This document shows positions 35,160-47,000 of a DNA stretch of 64,000 nucleotides, one piece after another; position 1 is the first letter of the stretch, and every line of letters starts with the position of its first letter. The stretch is from NCBI GenBank assembly GCA_964017185.1, contig OZ024869.1, positions 61,902,761 through 61,966,760 on the forward strand, in the 5' to 3' direction. Origin of the DNA: Rugalucina vietnamica. Lineage: Eukaryota; Mollusca; Bivalvia; Lucinida; Lucinidae. The translations under genes and the position numbers were made by a program. The notes below the pieces were generated by a model that saw nothing but the letters and a program-made list of their open reading frames with translations, was not told where the DNA came from and did no database searches.

Positions 35160-36080
35160 AGCTCACCTGAGCCGAAGGCTCACAGGTGAGCTTATAGTAT
35201 ACCCATGCTCCGGCGTCCGTCCGTCCGTCGTCCGTCGTTCACAATTTCAAAGATCTTCTCCTCTGAAACCGCTTGACCAATCAAAGCCAAACTTCATGTG
35301 GAGCATCCTTAGGAAGGGGGAATGAAAGTTTATATAAATGGTCCAGGTCACTTGACCAAGATGGCCGACATGGCTATAAATAGCAAAAACCTTTAAAAAT
35401 CTTCTTCTCCAGAACCAGTAGGCCGATTTCCACGAAACTTGGTATGTAGCATCGGGGACGCAGGCCCATCATAATTTATATAAATCATGACCCTAGGATG
35501 ACCTTGACCTATTTTACGGCAAGGTCAACTTGGGTCGCCAATGCATTTGAATGGGAAAAATGGTAAAATGCTATTTAATGGGTAAATCTTACTGGGAATA
35601 GGCAAATGGACAGAAGATTAATGTTAATGGAAAATTTTAGCCCCTGGGGGGTTGTCTGCCCCTGCCCCGGGGCTATATACATGTATATGACCATAATATT
35701 CAAACATCTTCTTCTCTGAAACCGCTAGGCCAATCAAAGCCAAACTTCATGTGGAGCATCCTTGGGAAGGGGGAATGAAAGTTTATATAAATGGTCAAGG
35801 TCACATGACCAAGATGGCCGCCATGGCTATAAATAGCAAAAACGTTTAAAAATCTTCTTCTTCAGAACCAGAAGGCCTATGATTTTGAAACTTGGTTTGA
35901 AGCATCTGGGAATCGAGCTCTACAAAGTTTATATAAATCATGACCCTGGGATGACCTTGACCTATTTTACGGCAAGGTCAACTTAGGTCTCCCATGCATT
36001 GGAATGGGAAAAAATAGGAAAATGTAATTAAATGGCAGAAAACTTGCTAGAAATGAGCAAATTGACAGAAGATTTATGTT
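35160..36080 (+). mobile_element. GCTCACC-family tandem-repeat element, copy C (3' truncated)
   Basis: Starts AGCTCACCTGAGCCGAAGGC with its stem and (CCGT)n, and has two monomers. The typical 3' hairpin is missing; similarity fades at about 36080. About 100 bp later copy D begins. Confidence 0.75.
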
Positions 36081-36184
36081 TTGGCCAAAAATAAAAATTT
36101 GTTTGTTTGCACTCTCCCTACCTACTCACCACAAATGGGCCTACTCAAAAAATTTTATTGTCCTTTCACCAGATTTTTTTTTAT

Positions 36185-37713
36185 TAGCTCACCTGAGCCG
36201 TCAGGCTCACAAGGTGAGCTTATAGTATACCCATGCTCCGTCGTCCGTCCGTCCGTCCATCGTCCGTCCGTCGTCCGTCGTCCACCATTTTCAAAGATCT
36301 TCTCCTCTGAAACCGCTTGGTCAATCAAAGCCAAATTTTACATGAAGCATCTATGGGAAGGGGGAACCAATGTATATATAAATAATCCAGGTCACATGAC
36401 CAAGATGGCCGCCATGCCCATATATGGTAAAAACCCTTCAAAAATCTTCTTCTCCAGAACCACTGGACCGATTTCAACCAAACTTGGCATGAAGCATTAA
36501 TGGCTCAAGCACTACAATGTGTATATAAATCATGACCCTATGATGACCTTGACCTATTTTACGGCAAGGTCAACATAGGTCGCGAATGCATTTGAATGGG
36601 AAAAATTGTTAAATTGTCATTTAAAGGAAAAATCTTGCAGAAAATGAGCAGTAGGACTGAATATTAATGATTCTGAAAAAAATTGGGCACCAGGGGCTCT
36701 TCCGCCCCCACCCCGGGGCAATATACATGTATATCTCCATAATATTCAAACATCTCCTCTGAAACCGCTTGGCCAATCAAAGCGAAATTTTATGTGAAGC
36801 ATCAATAGGAAGTGTTAACAAATATGTATATAAAAAATCCAGGTCACATGACCAAGATGGCCGCCATGCTCATATATGGTAAAAACCGTTCAAAAATCTT
36901 CTTCTCCAGAACCGGTTGACCGATTTCAACGAAACTTGGCACGAAGCATTGATGGCTCAAGCACTACAATGTATATATAAATCATGACCCTGTGATGACC
37001 TTGACCTATTTTACGGGAAGGTCAACATAGGTCACTAATGCATTTGAATGGGGAAAACTTTTAAAATGTCATTTAAAGTGAAAGTCTTGCAGGAAATGGG
37101 CAGTAGGACTGGATATTAATGATTCTGAAAAAAATTGGACCCCAGGGGCTCATGTGCCCCCACCCCGGGGCAATATACATGTATATTTCCATAATATTCA
37201 AACGTCTTCTCCTCTGAAACTGCTTGGCCAAACAAAGCCAAATTTTAAGTGAAGCATCTATAGAATGGGGGAATCAATGTGTATATAAATAATCTAGGTC
37301 ACATGACCAAGATGGCCGCCATGCCCATATATGGTAAAAACCCATCAAAAATCATCTTCTCTGAAACCAATAGACTGATTTCAAGGAAACTTGGTGTGAG
37401 GCATCGATGGCTAAAGTACTCCAATGTTTATATAAATCATGACCCTGTGATGACCTTGACCAAGTTTATGGCAAGGTCAACATGGGTTGCCTGTGCATCT
37501 GAATTGGGAAAACTGTTTTAAAAAATGTCATTTGAAGGAAAAAGCCAACAGGAAATTGGCAAATGGACAGAATATTGAAGATTCTGAAAAAAGAAAATGG
37601 CCCAAGGGCTTATCTGCCCCTGCACTGGAGTTAAATACCATAATATTCAAACATGTTTATTGGTATATGCAGCTGATCTCAGGTGAGCGTTTACAGGACC
37701 ATTGGTCCTCTGG
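36185..37713 (+). mobile_element. GCTCACC-family tandem-repeat element, copy D (complete)
   Basis: AGCTCACCTGAGCCGTCAGG stem, (CCGT)n at 36240-36285, and three ~450-bp monomers. It ends TCAGGTGAGCG, hairpin AGGACCATTGGTCCT and CTGG/T. It is very close in sequence to copy A on the other strand, so the two may be recent relatives. Short frames such as 37279-37521 are monomer sequence. Confidence 0.85.
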
Positions 37714-37867
37714 TTTAAAGAGTGAGACAGTTGGACAAGTCCAATCTTCCCTGAGGTCCTCTATCAAAACATGAACAATATTTACATACATAACAAAACA
37801 ATATAATACAATATGCAATGCAACATAGATTTTCAACTTTGAAACTTCAACCTTAGATAACCCTTTT
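37714..37867 (-). pseudogene. Likely 3' tail of the minus-strand LINE
   Basis: Non-coding sequence between copy D and the ~315-bp array. The LINE frame resumes beyond the array at 39680, so this is most simply its 3' untranslated end (minus sense). No separate feature was found. Confidence 0.4.
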
Positions 37868-39678
37868 TATGCCCCCAACTTTGAAAAAGTTGGAAGGGCA
37901 TATTGGTTTGGGCTTGTCTGTCTGTCTGTGTGTGCGTGTGTAACGCCTTGTTTTTGAATGGTGAATGTTAGGGATTTGAAATTTCATGTGTGTATTCCTC
38001 ATGAAAAAATAGTTGACCCGTATTTTTTTTCTTGTCCGAGTTATGCCCCTTTTCTGAGTTATTTCCCTTTGAAAACAAAATTTGAAAATCTTGTGTGCAA
38101 GATATCTCCAACAGTATTTGAGCTAGAGCCTTCATATTTGGTATACTGGTTGGGGATGATGAGTAGATTACCTGATCAACTTTTGAGAACTTTCCGTCAA
38201 ATTTTGACAAAAATACGGAATTTTGAAATTTTGATTGATTTTTCCACTTTTCGGTGAAATTTGAAACTTTTGAAAGGTGAATGCTAGGGTTTTGAAATTT
38301 CATATACACATTCCTCATGATAAAATAGTTGACCCGTATTTTTTTATATGGCCAAGTTATGCCCCTTTTCTGAGTTATGTCCCTTTGAAAACAAAATTTG
38401 AAAATATTGTGTGCAAGATATCTCAAAAAGTATTTGAGCTAGAGCCTTCATATTTAGTACACTTGTTGGGGCTGAGAAGTAGATGACCTGATCAACTTTT
38501 GTGAACTTTCCGTCAAATTTTGACAAAAATACGGAATTTTGAAATTTTGATTGATTTTTCCACTTTTCGGTGAAATTTGAAACTTTTGAAAGGTGAATGC
38601 TAGGGTTTTGAAATTTCATATACACATTCCTCATGATAAAATAGTTGACCCGTATTTTTTTGTATGGCCAAGTTATGCCCCTTTTCTGAGTAATGTCCCT
38701 TTGAAAACAAAATTTGAAAATATTGTGTGCAAGATATCTCAAAAAGTATTTGAGCTAGAGCCTTCATATTTGGCACACTTATTGGGGCTGAGAAGTAGAT
38801 GACCTGATTATTTTTTGAGAACTTTTTGTCAAATTTTTACAAAAATACGGAATTTTGAAATTTTGATTGATTTTTCCACTTTTTGGTAAAATTTGAAACG
38901 TTTGAATGGTGAATGCTAGGGTTTTGAAATTTCATATACACATTCCTCATGATAAAATAGTTGACCCGTATTTTTTGTATGGCCAAGTTATGCCCCTTTT
39001 TTGAGTTATGTCCCTTTGAAAACAAAATTTGAAAATCTTGTGTGCAAGATATCTCAAAAAGTATTTAAGCTAGAGCCTTCATATTTGGTACTTGTTGGGG
39101 CTGAGGAGTAGATGACCTGATTAACTTTTGAGAATTTTCCGTCAAATTTTTACAAAAATACAGAATTTTGAAATTTTGATTGATTTTTCCACTTATCGGT
39201 GAAATTTGAAACTTTTGAACAGTGAATGTTAGGGTTTTGAAATTTCATATACAAATTCCTCATGAAAAAATAGTTGACAGGCATTTTTTTTCATGTTCAA
39301 GGTATGTATTTTTTGGAGTTATGGCCCTTTTAAAATAAAATTTGAAAATCTTGTGTGCAAGATATCTGAAAAAGTATTTAAGTTAGAGCCTTCATATTTG
39401 GTATACTGGTTGGGGCTGAGAAGAAGATCACCTGATTACTTTTTGAGGACTTTCCATCAAATTTTGACAAAATAACTCAATTTTGAAATTTTTACTCCAT
39501 TTCTAACTTGTATGCAAAGGCTTACATTCTGTTTCTGGATGGAGGCAAAAAAGGCAACCGAACAGCTTTTTTAGGAAATTAAATTTCCTTAATTCGAATG
39601 AAATAATGAATCATACAAGCTGCCAGTTTAGGGACAAGCATACAGTTGGGGGCATAGTGTTTTACAAACACGCATTTC
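37868..39678 (+). mobile_element. Tandem-repeat element, ATGCCCCCAAC family, five ~315-bp monomers
   Basis: Starts ATGCCCCCAACTTTGAAAAAG with stem (CCCAACTTT/AAAGTTGG) and a (TCTG)n/(TGTG)n stretch at 37918-37942. Five monomers follow, begun by GGTGAATGYTAGGGTTTTGA near 37960, 38277, 38593, 38908 and 39222. It ends CAGTTGGGGGCAT (complement of the start word), then hairpin GTGTTT-TAC-AAACAC and CATTTCTAG/T. It lies between T and T of the LINE flank. The 60-150-residue frames inside are repeat translations on both strands. Confidence 0.75.
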
Positions 39679-39679
39679 T

Positions 39680-40187
39680 AGTTAAAGTTTTCAACTGAGG
39701 TGCATTGTTTAATATGCTCTGGAATGGCATTCCATATTTTGGATCCAGAATAAGCTATTGAATTGCGATAAAGTTCAGTATTAGGTTTTGGGATATATAG
39801 TAAATTTTCTGTAGTTGACCGTAATGATCTTTGATGTATTTCTGATGTAAGCTTGAAGTAATCTGGAAGATATGATGGAGTGAGATTGTTAAAAATCTTG
39901 TACATCATAACAGCTTTTTGAAAAGTGACTCTCAGGAAATTCCATCCAACTCAATTGTTTAAACATTTCTTTGGATGGAGTGTCTATACCTTTATCAAGA
40001 ATGATTCGGGCTGCCCTTTTTTGAAGTTTTATCATACTTTCTGTTAGAGAACTATTGATATTCCCCCAAACTGTGCAGCAATAATCCATATGTGGCAAAA
40101 TGTATGCATTAAAGAAAAGTTTTCTGGTAGGTATAGGTAAGAAGTGCTTAATCCTGTTCAGTAAATGTAGAAGTGAGTTGCATTTTT
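39680..40187 (-). pseudogene. LINE 2, C-terminal part
   Basis: Minus-strand frames: KLFFNAYILPHMDYCCTVWG (about 40060-40120) continues to LQKRAARIILDKG, then after a frameshift near 39930 to MMYKIFNNLTPSYLPDYF and ends AIPEHIKQCTSVENFN. These are the conserved phrases after the reverse transcriptase in Jockey/CR1/L2-type LINEs. It is continuous with 41895-42690 once copy E is removed. Confidence 0.75.
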
Positions 40188-41894
40188 AGCTCACCTGAGC
40201 CGAAGGCTCACAAGGTGAGCTTATAGGATGGCCATGATCCGGCGTCTGTCCGTCCGTCGTCCGTCCGTCGTCCACAATTTCAAAGATCTTCTTCTCTGAA
40301 ACCGCTTGGCCAATCAAAGTGAAATTTTATGTGAAGCATCCATGGGTAGCGGGAACTGAAGTTTGATCGCGAGATCCGGGTCACATGACCAAGATGGCCG
40401 CCACACCCATATATGGTAAAAACCACTCAAAAATCTTCTTCTCCAGAACCGGTGGGCTGATTTCCACAAAACTTAATATGTAGCATTGGGGACTTCAGCC
40501 CATCATAGTTTGATAAAATGATGACCCTTGGATGACCTTGACCTATTTTACGGCAAGGTCAAATTTGGAAACATAGGCTTTTACATGGGAAAAAGTGAAA
40601 ACTATGGATATTTTGAAAACTATTGCAGCCTGAGGCCTGAAAAGTGGTAGATGTAAACAACTAATGGAGTACATGAAGGTATGTGATTAATTTAGGTCAA
40701 GGTCATCTCTTGACCTTGGCCAGTCTGTCGTCCATACACACTTTTCAAAGATCTTCTCCTCTGAAACAGCTTGGCCAATCAAAGTGAAATTTTATGTGGA
40801 GCATCCTTGGGTAGGGGTGACAAAAGTTTGATCGCGAAATGCAGGTCACATGACCAAGATGGCCACCACGCCCATATATGGTAAAACCACTCAAAAATCT
40901 TCTCCAGAACTGGTGGGCTGATTTCCATGAAACATAGTATGTAGCATCTGGGACTTCAGCCCATCATAGTTTGATAAAATGATGACCCTTGGATGACCTT
41001 GACCTTAGTATAATTTTAGGGCACGGTCAAATTTGGAAACATAGGCTTTTACATGGGAAAAAGTGAAAACTATGGATATTTTGAAAACTATTGCAGCTTG
41101 ATGCCTGAAAAGTGGTAGATGCAAACAACTAATGGAGTAGATGAAGGTATGTGATTAATTTAGGTCAAGGTCATCTCTTGACCTTGGCCAGTCTGTTGTC
41201 CATTTACACTTTTCAAAGATCTTCTTCTCTGAAACTTCTTGGCCAATCAAAGTGAAATTTTATGTGGAGTATCCATGGGTAGGGGAGACAAAAGTTTGAT
41301 CATGAAATCCATGTCACATGACCAAGATGGCCGCCACGCCCATATATGGTAAAAACCACTAAAAAATCATCTTCTCCAGAACCGGTGGGCTGATTTCCAC
41401 GAAACTAGGTATGAAGCATTGGGGACTTCAGCCCATCATAGTTTGATAAAATGATGACCCTTGGATGACCTTGACCTATTTTACGGCAAGGTCAAATTTG
41501 GAAACATAGACTTTTACATGGGAAAATGTGAAAACAATGGATATTTTGGAAACTGTTGCAGCCTGAGACCTGAAAGTTGCTAGATGCAGACAACTTATGG
41601 AGTCAATGATGGTAAGTAATTGATGAAGGCCAAGGTCATGTCTTGACCCTGATCCAAGGTCATTTAAATATCAAAATTATAATTATGGTTTTCTCAGAAA
41701 TCACTGGGTTTGGAAACTGTTGCAGCCTGAGACCTGAAACTTTGCAGATGCAGACAACTTATGAAGTCAATAAAGGTGTGTGAGTATTCAAGGTCAAGGT
41801 CATTTCATGATGACTTAATACTCCAAGATCAGGCTTCTTAATACTGCAAGATCAGGCTTCAGGTGAGCGTTCTCAGGACCAATGGTCCTCTGGT
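40188..41894 (+). mobile_element. GCTCACC-family tandem-repeat element, copy E, inserted in LINE 2
   Basis: AGCTCACCTGAGCCGAAGGC stem, (CCGT)n and four monomers of a second subtype (with GTTTGATAAAATGATGACCC and CTTTTACATGGGAAAA). It ends CAGGTGAGCGTTCTCAGGAC, ATGGTCCT and CTGG/T. The reading frame of LINE 2 stops exactly at its edges, so the insertion is younger than the LINE. Confidence 0.85.
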
Positions 41895-42690
41895 CTGATT
41901 GTAAATTCAACGTGCACAATCCAAGATAGTGTATTGTCTATGTGGACACCCAGGAGTTTTTCGTTGGTTGATATGTTTATTATCTCGTCTGAGAGTTTCA
42001 GGTTTGGACGATTTTCTAGAATCTTGTTTGCTGCTATACGTGATGCTATGAACATGGCTTTGGTCTTCAGTACATTGACTACCATATTATTTCTGATACA
42101 CCAATTTTGGAAATTTTTTAAATCTTCATTCAGACATTTTGTTAGATTTAAAATTGATGGATCAGAGCCTGACAGAGTGGCATCATCAGCAAACAGATCT
42201 AGGATGCATGTTTGTATTGACAATGGTAAGTCATTAATATAGACTTGAAAGAGCAAAGGCCCAAGGACTGATCCCTGAGGAACTCCTGCTTCTATGTGTA
42301 GGGGTTCTGATAGCTTCCCCGAAATGTTAACTTGTTGGGAACGATTTGTTAAGTATGACTGAAACCATAGCTGGGTGTTGCTACTAAACTTATATGCTGT
42401 AAGTTTTTGGAGAAGTAGTTTGTGATTAACAAGATCAAACGCTTTGGTTAGATCTAAAAACACGGTGCCTACAGTTTCACTGTTATTTATAGCATTAAGC
42501 CAGTTGTCCACTATTTTGGTTAATGCAGTCTGACATGAATGACGTCTTCTGAAACCTGAGTGATTATTATATAATATGCTGTTTGATTCCAGATAGTCTA
42601 CTAAACAGTTGCTTATATGTCGTTCAAAAATAGAATTAATTATTGGCAAGACAGAGATTGGCCGGTAATTATTGATATCAGCTTATAATT
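41895..42690 (-). pseudogene. LINE 2, reverse transcriptase core (5' truncated)
   Basis: The minus-strand frame starts within NNYRPISVLP (just before 42649). From the Met at 42649 it has SGFRRRHSCQTAL (residues 31-43), FLDLTKAFD (64-72, the first palm Asp), GVPQGSVLGPLLF (122-134) and DLFADDATLSG (151-161, an F-A-D-D catalytic box). It breaks after HVEFTI at copy E and continues at 40187. The endonuclease and N-terminal half are missing, so it is a 5'-truncated dead copy, as is usual for LINEs. The sequence style is that of the L2/CR1/Jockey group; the clade is not proven. Confidence 0.85.
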
Positions 42691-43283
42691 ATTGAATAAT
42701 GCGTATTGCAGCTATGAGAAATTCACTATGTTTTGCTGCTAATGAACAGGGTGGTTTGCACTGTTTAGAAAATCCCTGAATTCCTGCATTTTATAAAATG
42801 ACCCCTTCACCAGTTTTTACGCAATTGTAGGCGAACAAAAGAAGTCTGACAGCTGATTTTCATGAGTCGTCTTTGAAAATGGTTGGGCACATATGCAGAA
42901 TTTCGTTTGAATCAACTGAAACTGCAGTTATTCAAATTTCATTGATGAGTTGCTATGGCTGTGGAACTCAGTATATATGGTTACCGAGTTGATTTTTTGT
43001 GAAAACTACTCCATAGACTTTTATTGAAATCTGAATATGTTTTTGTCATTCTATTGCAAATAAGAAAATAAAATAAAAGTCCTTGACTACCAATTTATTT
43101 TTTAGCGGTATGTGCCAATAATTTATGCAAGGTACATGTATGCTAATTTTGCAACATTTTCAGTTAAAATGATGGTAATGTCATGAGCGATGTTATGAAA
43201 AACAATGCTGGTGTCCAAAGTTGACGTCATTTATTCTTTTTTACCATAAAGGAATTCGGTTCCTGTTTTAACAACATTCTAAA
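42691..43283. other. Upstream flank of the carrier gene, no feature recognised
   Basis: AT-rich, non-coding, no repeat recognised. It could contain upstream untranslated exons or promoter sequence of the ornithine-carrier gene, but no signal is convincing. Confidence 0.4.
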
Positions 43284-43520
43284 TGAGCCGCATTGTGAGA
43301 AAGCCAGATTTTTGCCTATGCGAAAACAAAGGCGCAGATCAGCTTTGCAGTAACAGCGAAGCTGATCAGCGCCTCTGTTTTCTCTACACGGATTGTACAA
43401 TCCATTATCTTCTTAAATTTGGAATTTCAATGTTCTAGCCTGATTCAGTGACTGCACAGGCCAGTTTGTGTCGGACCTGATCGGAAACCCCGAAGACCAG
43501 TTTTCTCGCGTCACGGCTCA
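43284..43520. mobile_element. TGAGCC-MITE, copy M2, ends 23 bp before an exon
   Basis: TGAGCCGCATTGTGAGAAAG ... CGTCACGGCTCA, 237 bp, with the same GGCGCAGATCAGC/GCTGATCAGCGCC centre as the other copies. The final A of CTCA is at 43520; the splice acceptor AG is at 43542-43543. Confidence 0.8.
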
Positions 43521-43543
43521 AATAATATTGTTCTCATCTTCAG

Positions 43544-43710
43544 GGAGTGTACCTCCAGTATTTTGAGTATGTCTAGTCCGTCGGACTCCACCCCATTTCC
43601 TGTGATAGAGACAGTGCCACTAGGTGACCACCTACCCAGCTCAGAGAAACTTGTATACAGGAGAAATCCTGTCATAGATGGTGTCATTGACTTCACTGGA
43701 GGATCAATGG
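43544..43710 (+). CDS. Mitochondrial ornithine carrier (ORC1-like), first coding exon
   Basis: The exon starts after TTCTCATCTTCAG (43531-43543). ATG at 43569 opens 47 codons plus one base, and the donor is GTATGT at 43711. Residues 33-45 read NPVIDGVIDFTGG, the start of the first transmembrane helix of ornithine carriers, where vertebrate SLC25A15 has NPxIQAAIDLTAG. Joining to 51151 restores Gly48 (G|GG) and gives the same helix length as SLC25A15. Thirty-two residues (MSSPSDSTPF...KLVYRR) precede this point, about thirty more than vertebrate proteins have. The frame stays open upstream to the acceptor, so the 43569 start is likely but not proven. The product would be an inner-mitochondrial-membrane ornithine/citrulline exchanger of the urea and arginine pathways. 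The exon is bracketed by MITE copies M2 and M3. Confidence 0.8.
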
Positions 43711-43774
43711 GTATGTAGTCGGATTATTTTATTATCAGACTTTCAACAAAGTAAATGAACTGGAAGATTTCATT

Positions 43775-44011
43775 TGAGCCTGTGCGTGAGAAAACCAACA
43801 ATTTGGGTTCCGACCAAGTCCGACACAAACTGGCCTTTACAGTCACAGATGCAGGCTAGAAGCTCGTAATTTTGTGTTTAAGTAGAAGAGGGATTCTACT
43901 ATTCCGTGTAGCAAAAACAAAGGCTCTGATCAGCTTCACGGTTACCGCTTAGCTGGTCTGCGCCTTTGTTTTCGCCAATGCATATTATTGGTTTTCCCAT
44001 GTGATGGCTCA
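43775..44011. mobile_element. TGAGCC-MITE, copy M3, 64 bp after the donor
   Basis: TGAGCCTGTGCGTGAGAAAA ... TTTTCCCATGTGATGGCTCA, 237 bp. The central palindrome (TCAGCTTCACGG...CCGCTTAGCTGG) is more decayed than in M2. It lies at the start of intron 1. Confidence 0.8.
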
Positions 44012-44034
44012 TTTATGTTTAATCTTTATTTATT

Positions 44035-47000
44035 CCACTGTGCCTCATCAGAACGCATAGTCGCAGAGAAAAATCGCGTTTCTTCATAGTAGGATGATAA
44101 GCAACGCATATCGAGATAGAATGATGAATGACTGATTTTCAAACACAATTTATGCTTCTATTACAGCCTATCCGTACCACCAATTACGGTTCACAGAAGA
44201 CACAATACATGTATATTAAAAAACCCACTGACGAAAAAATACACAGATGCGTTTCTTTATTTTGCAAAACTGCGAGATACAAAATGAGCTACCGTAACTT
44301 CAGTATCACATGGGACAAGCTTTTCCCGCGTTTTTCTGTCAACAATACACAGATTTCATTGGTTATACATAACACACACTAGAAATAGATATAAATTGTG
44401 TATTTAAAGAATCACCAACGCCAAAAATATAACTGATTCATAGAAATAGCCACTGAAAGTAAATTAACACGGCAACGCATAGTTAGGGAAGTAGGAAATG
44501 CATAGTCAGAAAAGTAGCATCTCTATAAACTCTTAAGAAGATACACGCCTGATTTTTCAAGGTCTCTACTTCTAAGAGAAGATACGAGGTCTGTCCCGGG
44601 AAATCATAAAGATGTATGATATTTCGTGAACGGTTCGTTGAAATTTAAAGATATGTTCATGCTTATAAACTACATTTGTACTGAGCAATCTGTGAAAATA
44701 TTAGTTCAATTGCTTACAAATTGCAAAAGTTATGGAGATTTATATGATGGTGTATCAGCGTTTACAGAGCACGTTGAAAATCATTTTGCTACGTTTTTGT
44801 GGAGAGGTGGTTGAATGTTTTGTGTGCAGTCTCTTTATTAGAGCCGTAATGGTGATTAATATTGTCATCTAAGCATTCATTAAGTCTTCTTAGTTAAAAT
44901 TATAGTCAATAATTTGAGTTATGAATGATAAGTAGAAAAAAAGCATGATCAGTTTCATTTTATATGAGGGAACACTAATTTTATTTTAGACTGAAATAAA
45001 ACAAAAAGATGTCGCTTGTTTAAAATGACAACAAGAAACGACCATTTAGAATATTTAAAGAAAAAATGCATACAAAATCATCACAGGATTATTAATGACA
45101 CAATAGAAGGATTACTTTATATAATAATTTTGTTAAATAAACTTAACTGGAAAGAAAATCTTGGGGAATGTCTAATTTTGCGCCGCAAAACTTACATTAC
45201 GTCACTATTTTCCAATTAAATAATTGCAGTAGGTTTAAGAAAATTTCTATAAAGTCAACGCTGATGGTGAAAATTATTTCAAACTTTCAAAAACTTATCT
45301 TACATAATTACTTGTACAAATGATAGTTAAAATTGTGTAATATCACCTCAACTCGCAATTACAGGAACTGTTGAATTTGTTCTTGATGAATTTCAAAACA
45401 GTGTTTTTGACGTGCGCCGTAGACACCTACCCCTCTTGGAATAAATGCATATAAATCTGTTGTGTAAGGGGTGAATTCATCCATATTTGTACGAAATGTT
45501 TATTAGATGTATGCAAACAGATCATATAAATTTCATGAAATTCTGCAGACACATTACTGTTTTATCACAAATGTCTACGTATTTCTGGGACAGACCCGGT
45601 ATGTGCAGGAAAATGTCGTCGCAAAATCGAGAAAGAAAAATCATGCATGTATCTTCCAAAGAGTTTATAGAGATGCTACTTTTCTGACTGTATCTCGCAG
45701 TTTTGCAAAATAAAGAAATGCCTCTGTGTTTTTTTTTCTTCAGTGGTTTTTAGCTCTCCTGAGCCTTCGGCTCACAGGTGAGCTTATAGTATACCCATGC
45801 TCCGGCATCCGTCCGTCGTCCACAATTTCAAAGATCTTCTCCTCTGAAACCGCTTGGCCAATCAAAGCCAAACTTCATGTGGAGTATCCTTAGGAAGGGG
45901 GAACGAAAGTTTATGTAAATGGTCCAGGTCACATGACCAAGATGGCCGCCATGGCTATAAATAGCAAAAACCTTTAAAAATCTTCTTCTCCAGAACCAGT
46001 GGGCCGATTTCCACAAAACTTGGTATGTAGCATCCGGGACGCGGGCCCATCATAGTTTATATAAATCATTATATAAATCATGACCCTAGGATGACCTTGA
46101 CCTATTTTACGGCAAGGTCAACTTAGGTCGCCAATGCATTTGAATGGGGAAAAATGGTAAAATGCTATTTAATGGGTAAAACTTACTGGGAATAGGCAAA
46201 TGGACAGAAGATTAATGTTAATGGAAAATTTTAGCCCCTGGAGGGTTGTCTGCCCCTACCCCAGGGCTATATACATGTATATGACCATAATATTGAAACA
46301 TCTTCTTCTCTGAAACCGCTTGGCCAATCAAAGCCAAACTTCACGTGGAGCATCCTTGGTCAAGGTCACATGACCAAGATGGCCGCCATGGCTATAAATA
46401 GCAAAAACGTTTAAAAATCTTCTTCTTCAGACCTAGAAGGCCTATGATTTTGAAACTTGGTGTGAAGCATTTGGGAATGGAGCTCTACAAAGTTTATATA
46501 AATCATGACCCTGGGATGACCTTGACCTATTTTACGGCAAGGTCAACCATGCATTGGAATGGGAAAAAATAGGAAAATGTAATTAAATGGCAGAAAACTT
46601 GCTAGAAATGAGCAAATGGACAAGATTTATGTTTAAGAAAATATTTTTGGCCCAGGGGGTTGTCTGCCCCTGCCCCTGGGCTATATACATGTATATGACC
46701 ATAATATTGAAACATCTTCTTCTCTGAAACCGCTAGGCCAATCAAAGCCAAACTTTTTGTAGAGCATCCTTAGGAAGAGGGAATGAAAGTTTGTATAAAT
46801 GGTCAAGGTCACATGACCAAGATGGCCGCCATGGCTATAAATAGCAAAAAGTTTAAAAATCTTTTTCTTCAGAACCAGAAGGCCTATGGTTTTGAAATTT
46901 GGTTTGAAGCATCTGGGAACAGAGGTCTGCATAGCTTATATAAATCATGACTCTGGGATGACCTTGACCTATTTTATGGCAACAGGTCACCCATGCATTT

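Noticed and set aside
37968..38742. Overlapping 130-150-residue frames on both strands
   Set aside because: They are ~315-bp tandem monomers read through; both strands are open because of low complexity.
43511..43696. 61-residue minus-strand frame opposite carrier exon 1
   Set aside because: It is the shadow of the plus-strand exon, which has matching splice sites and protein similarity.
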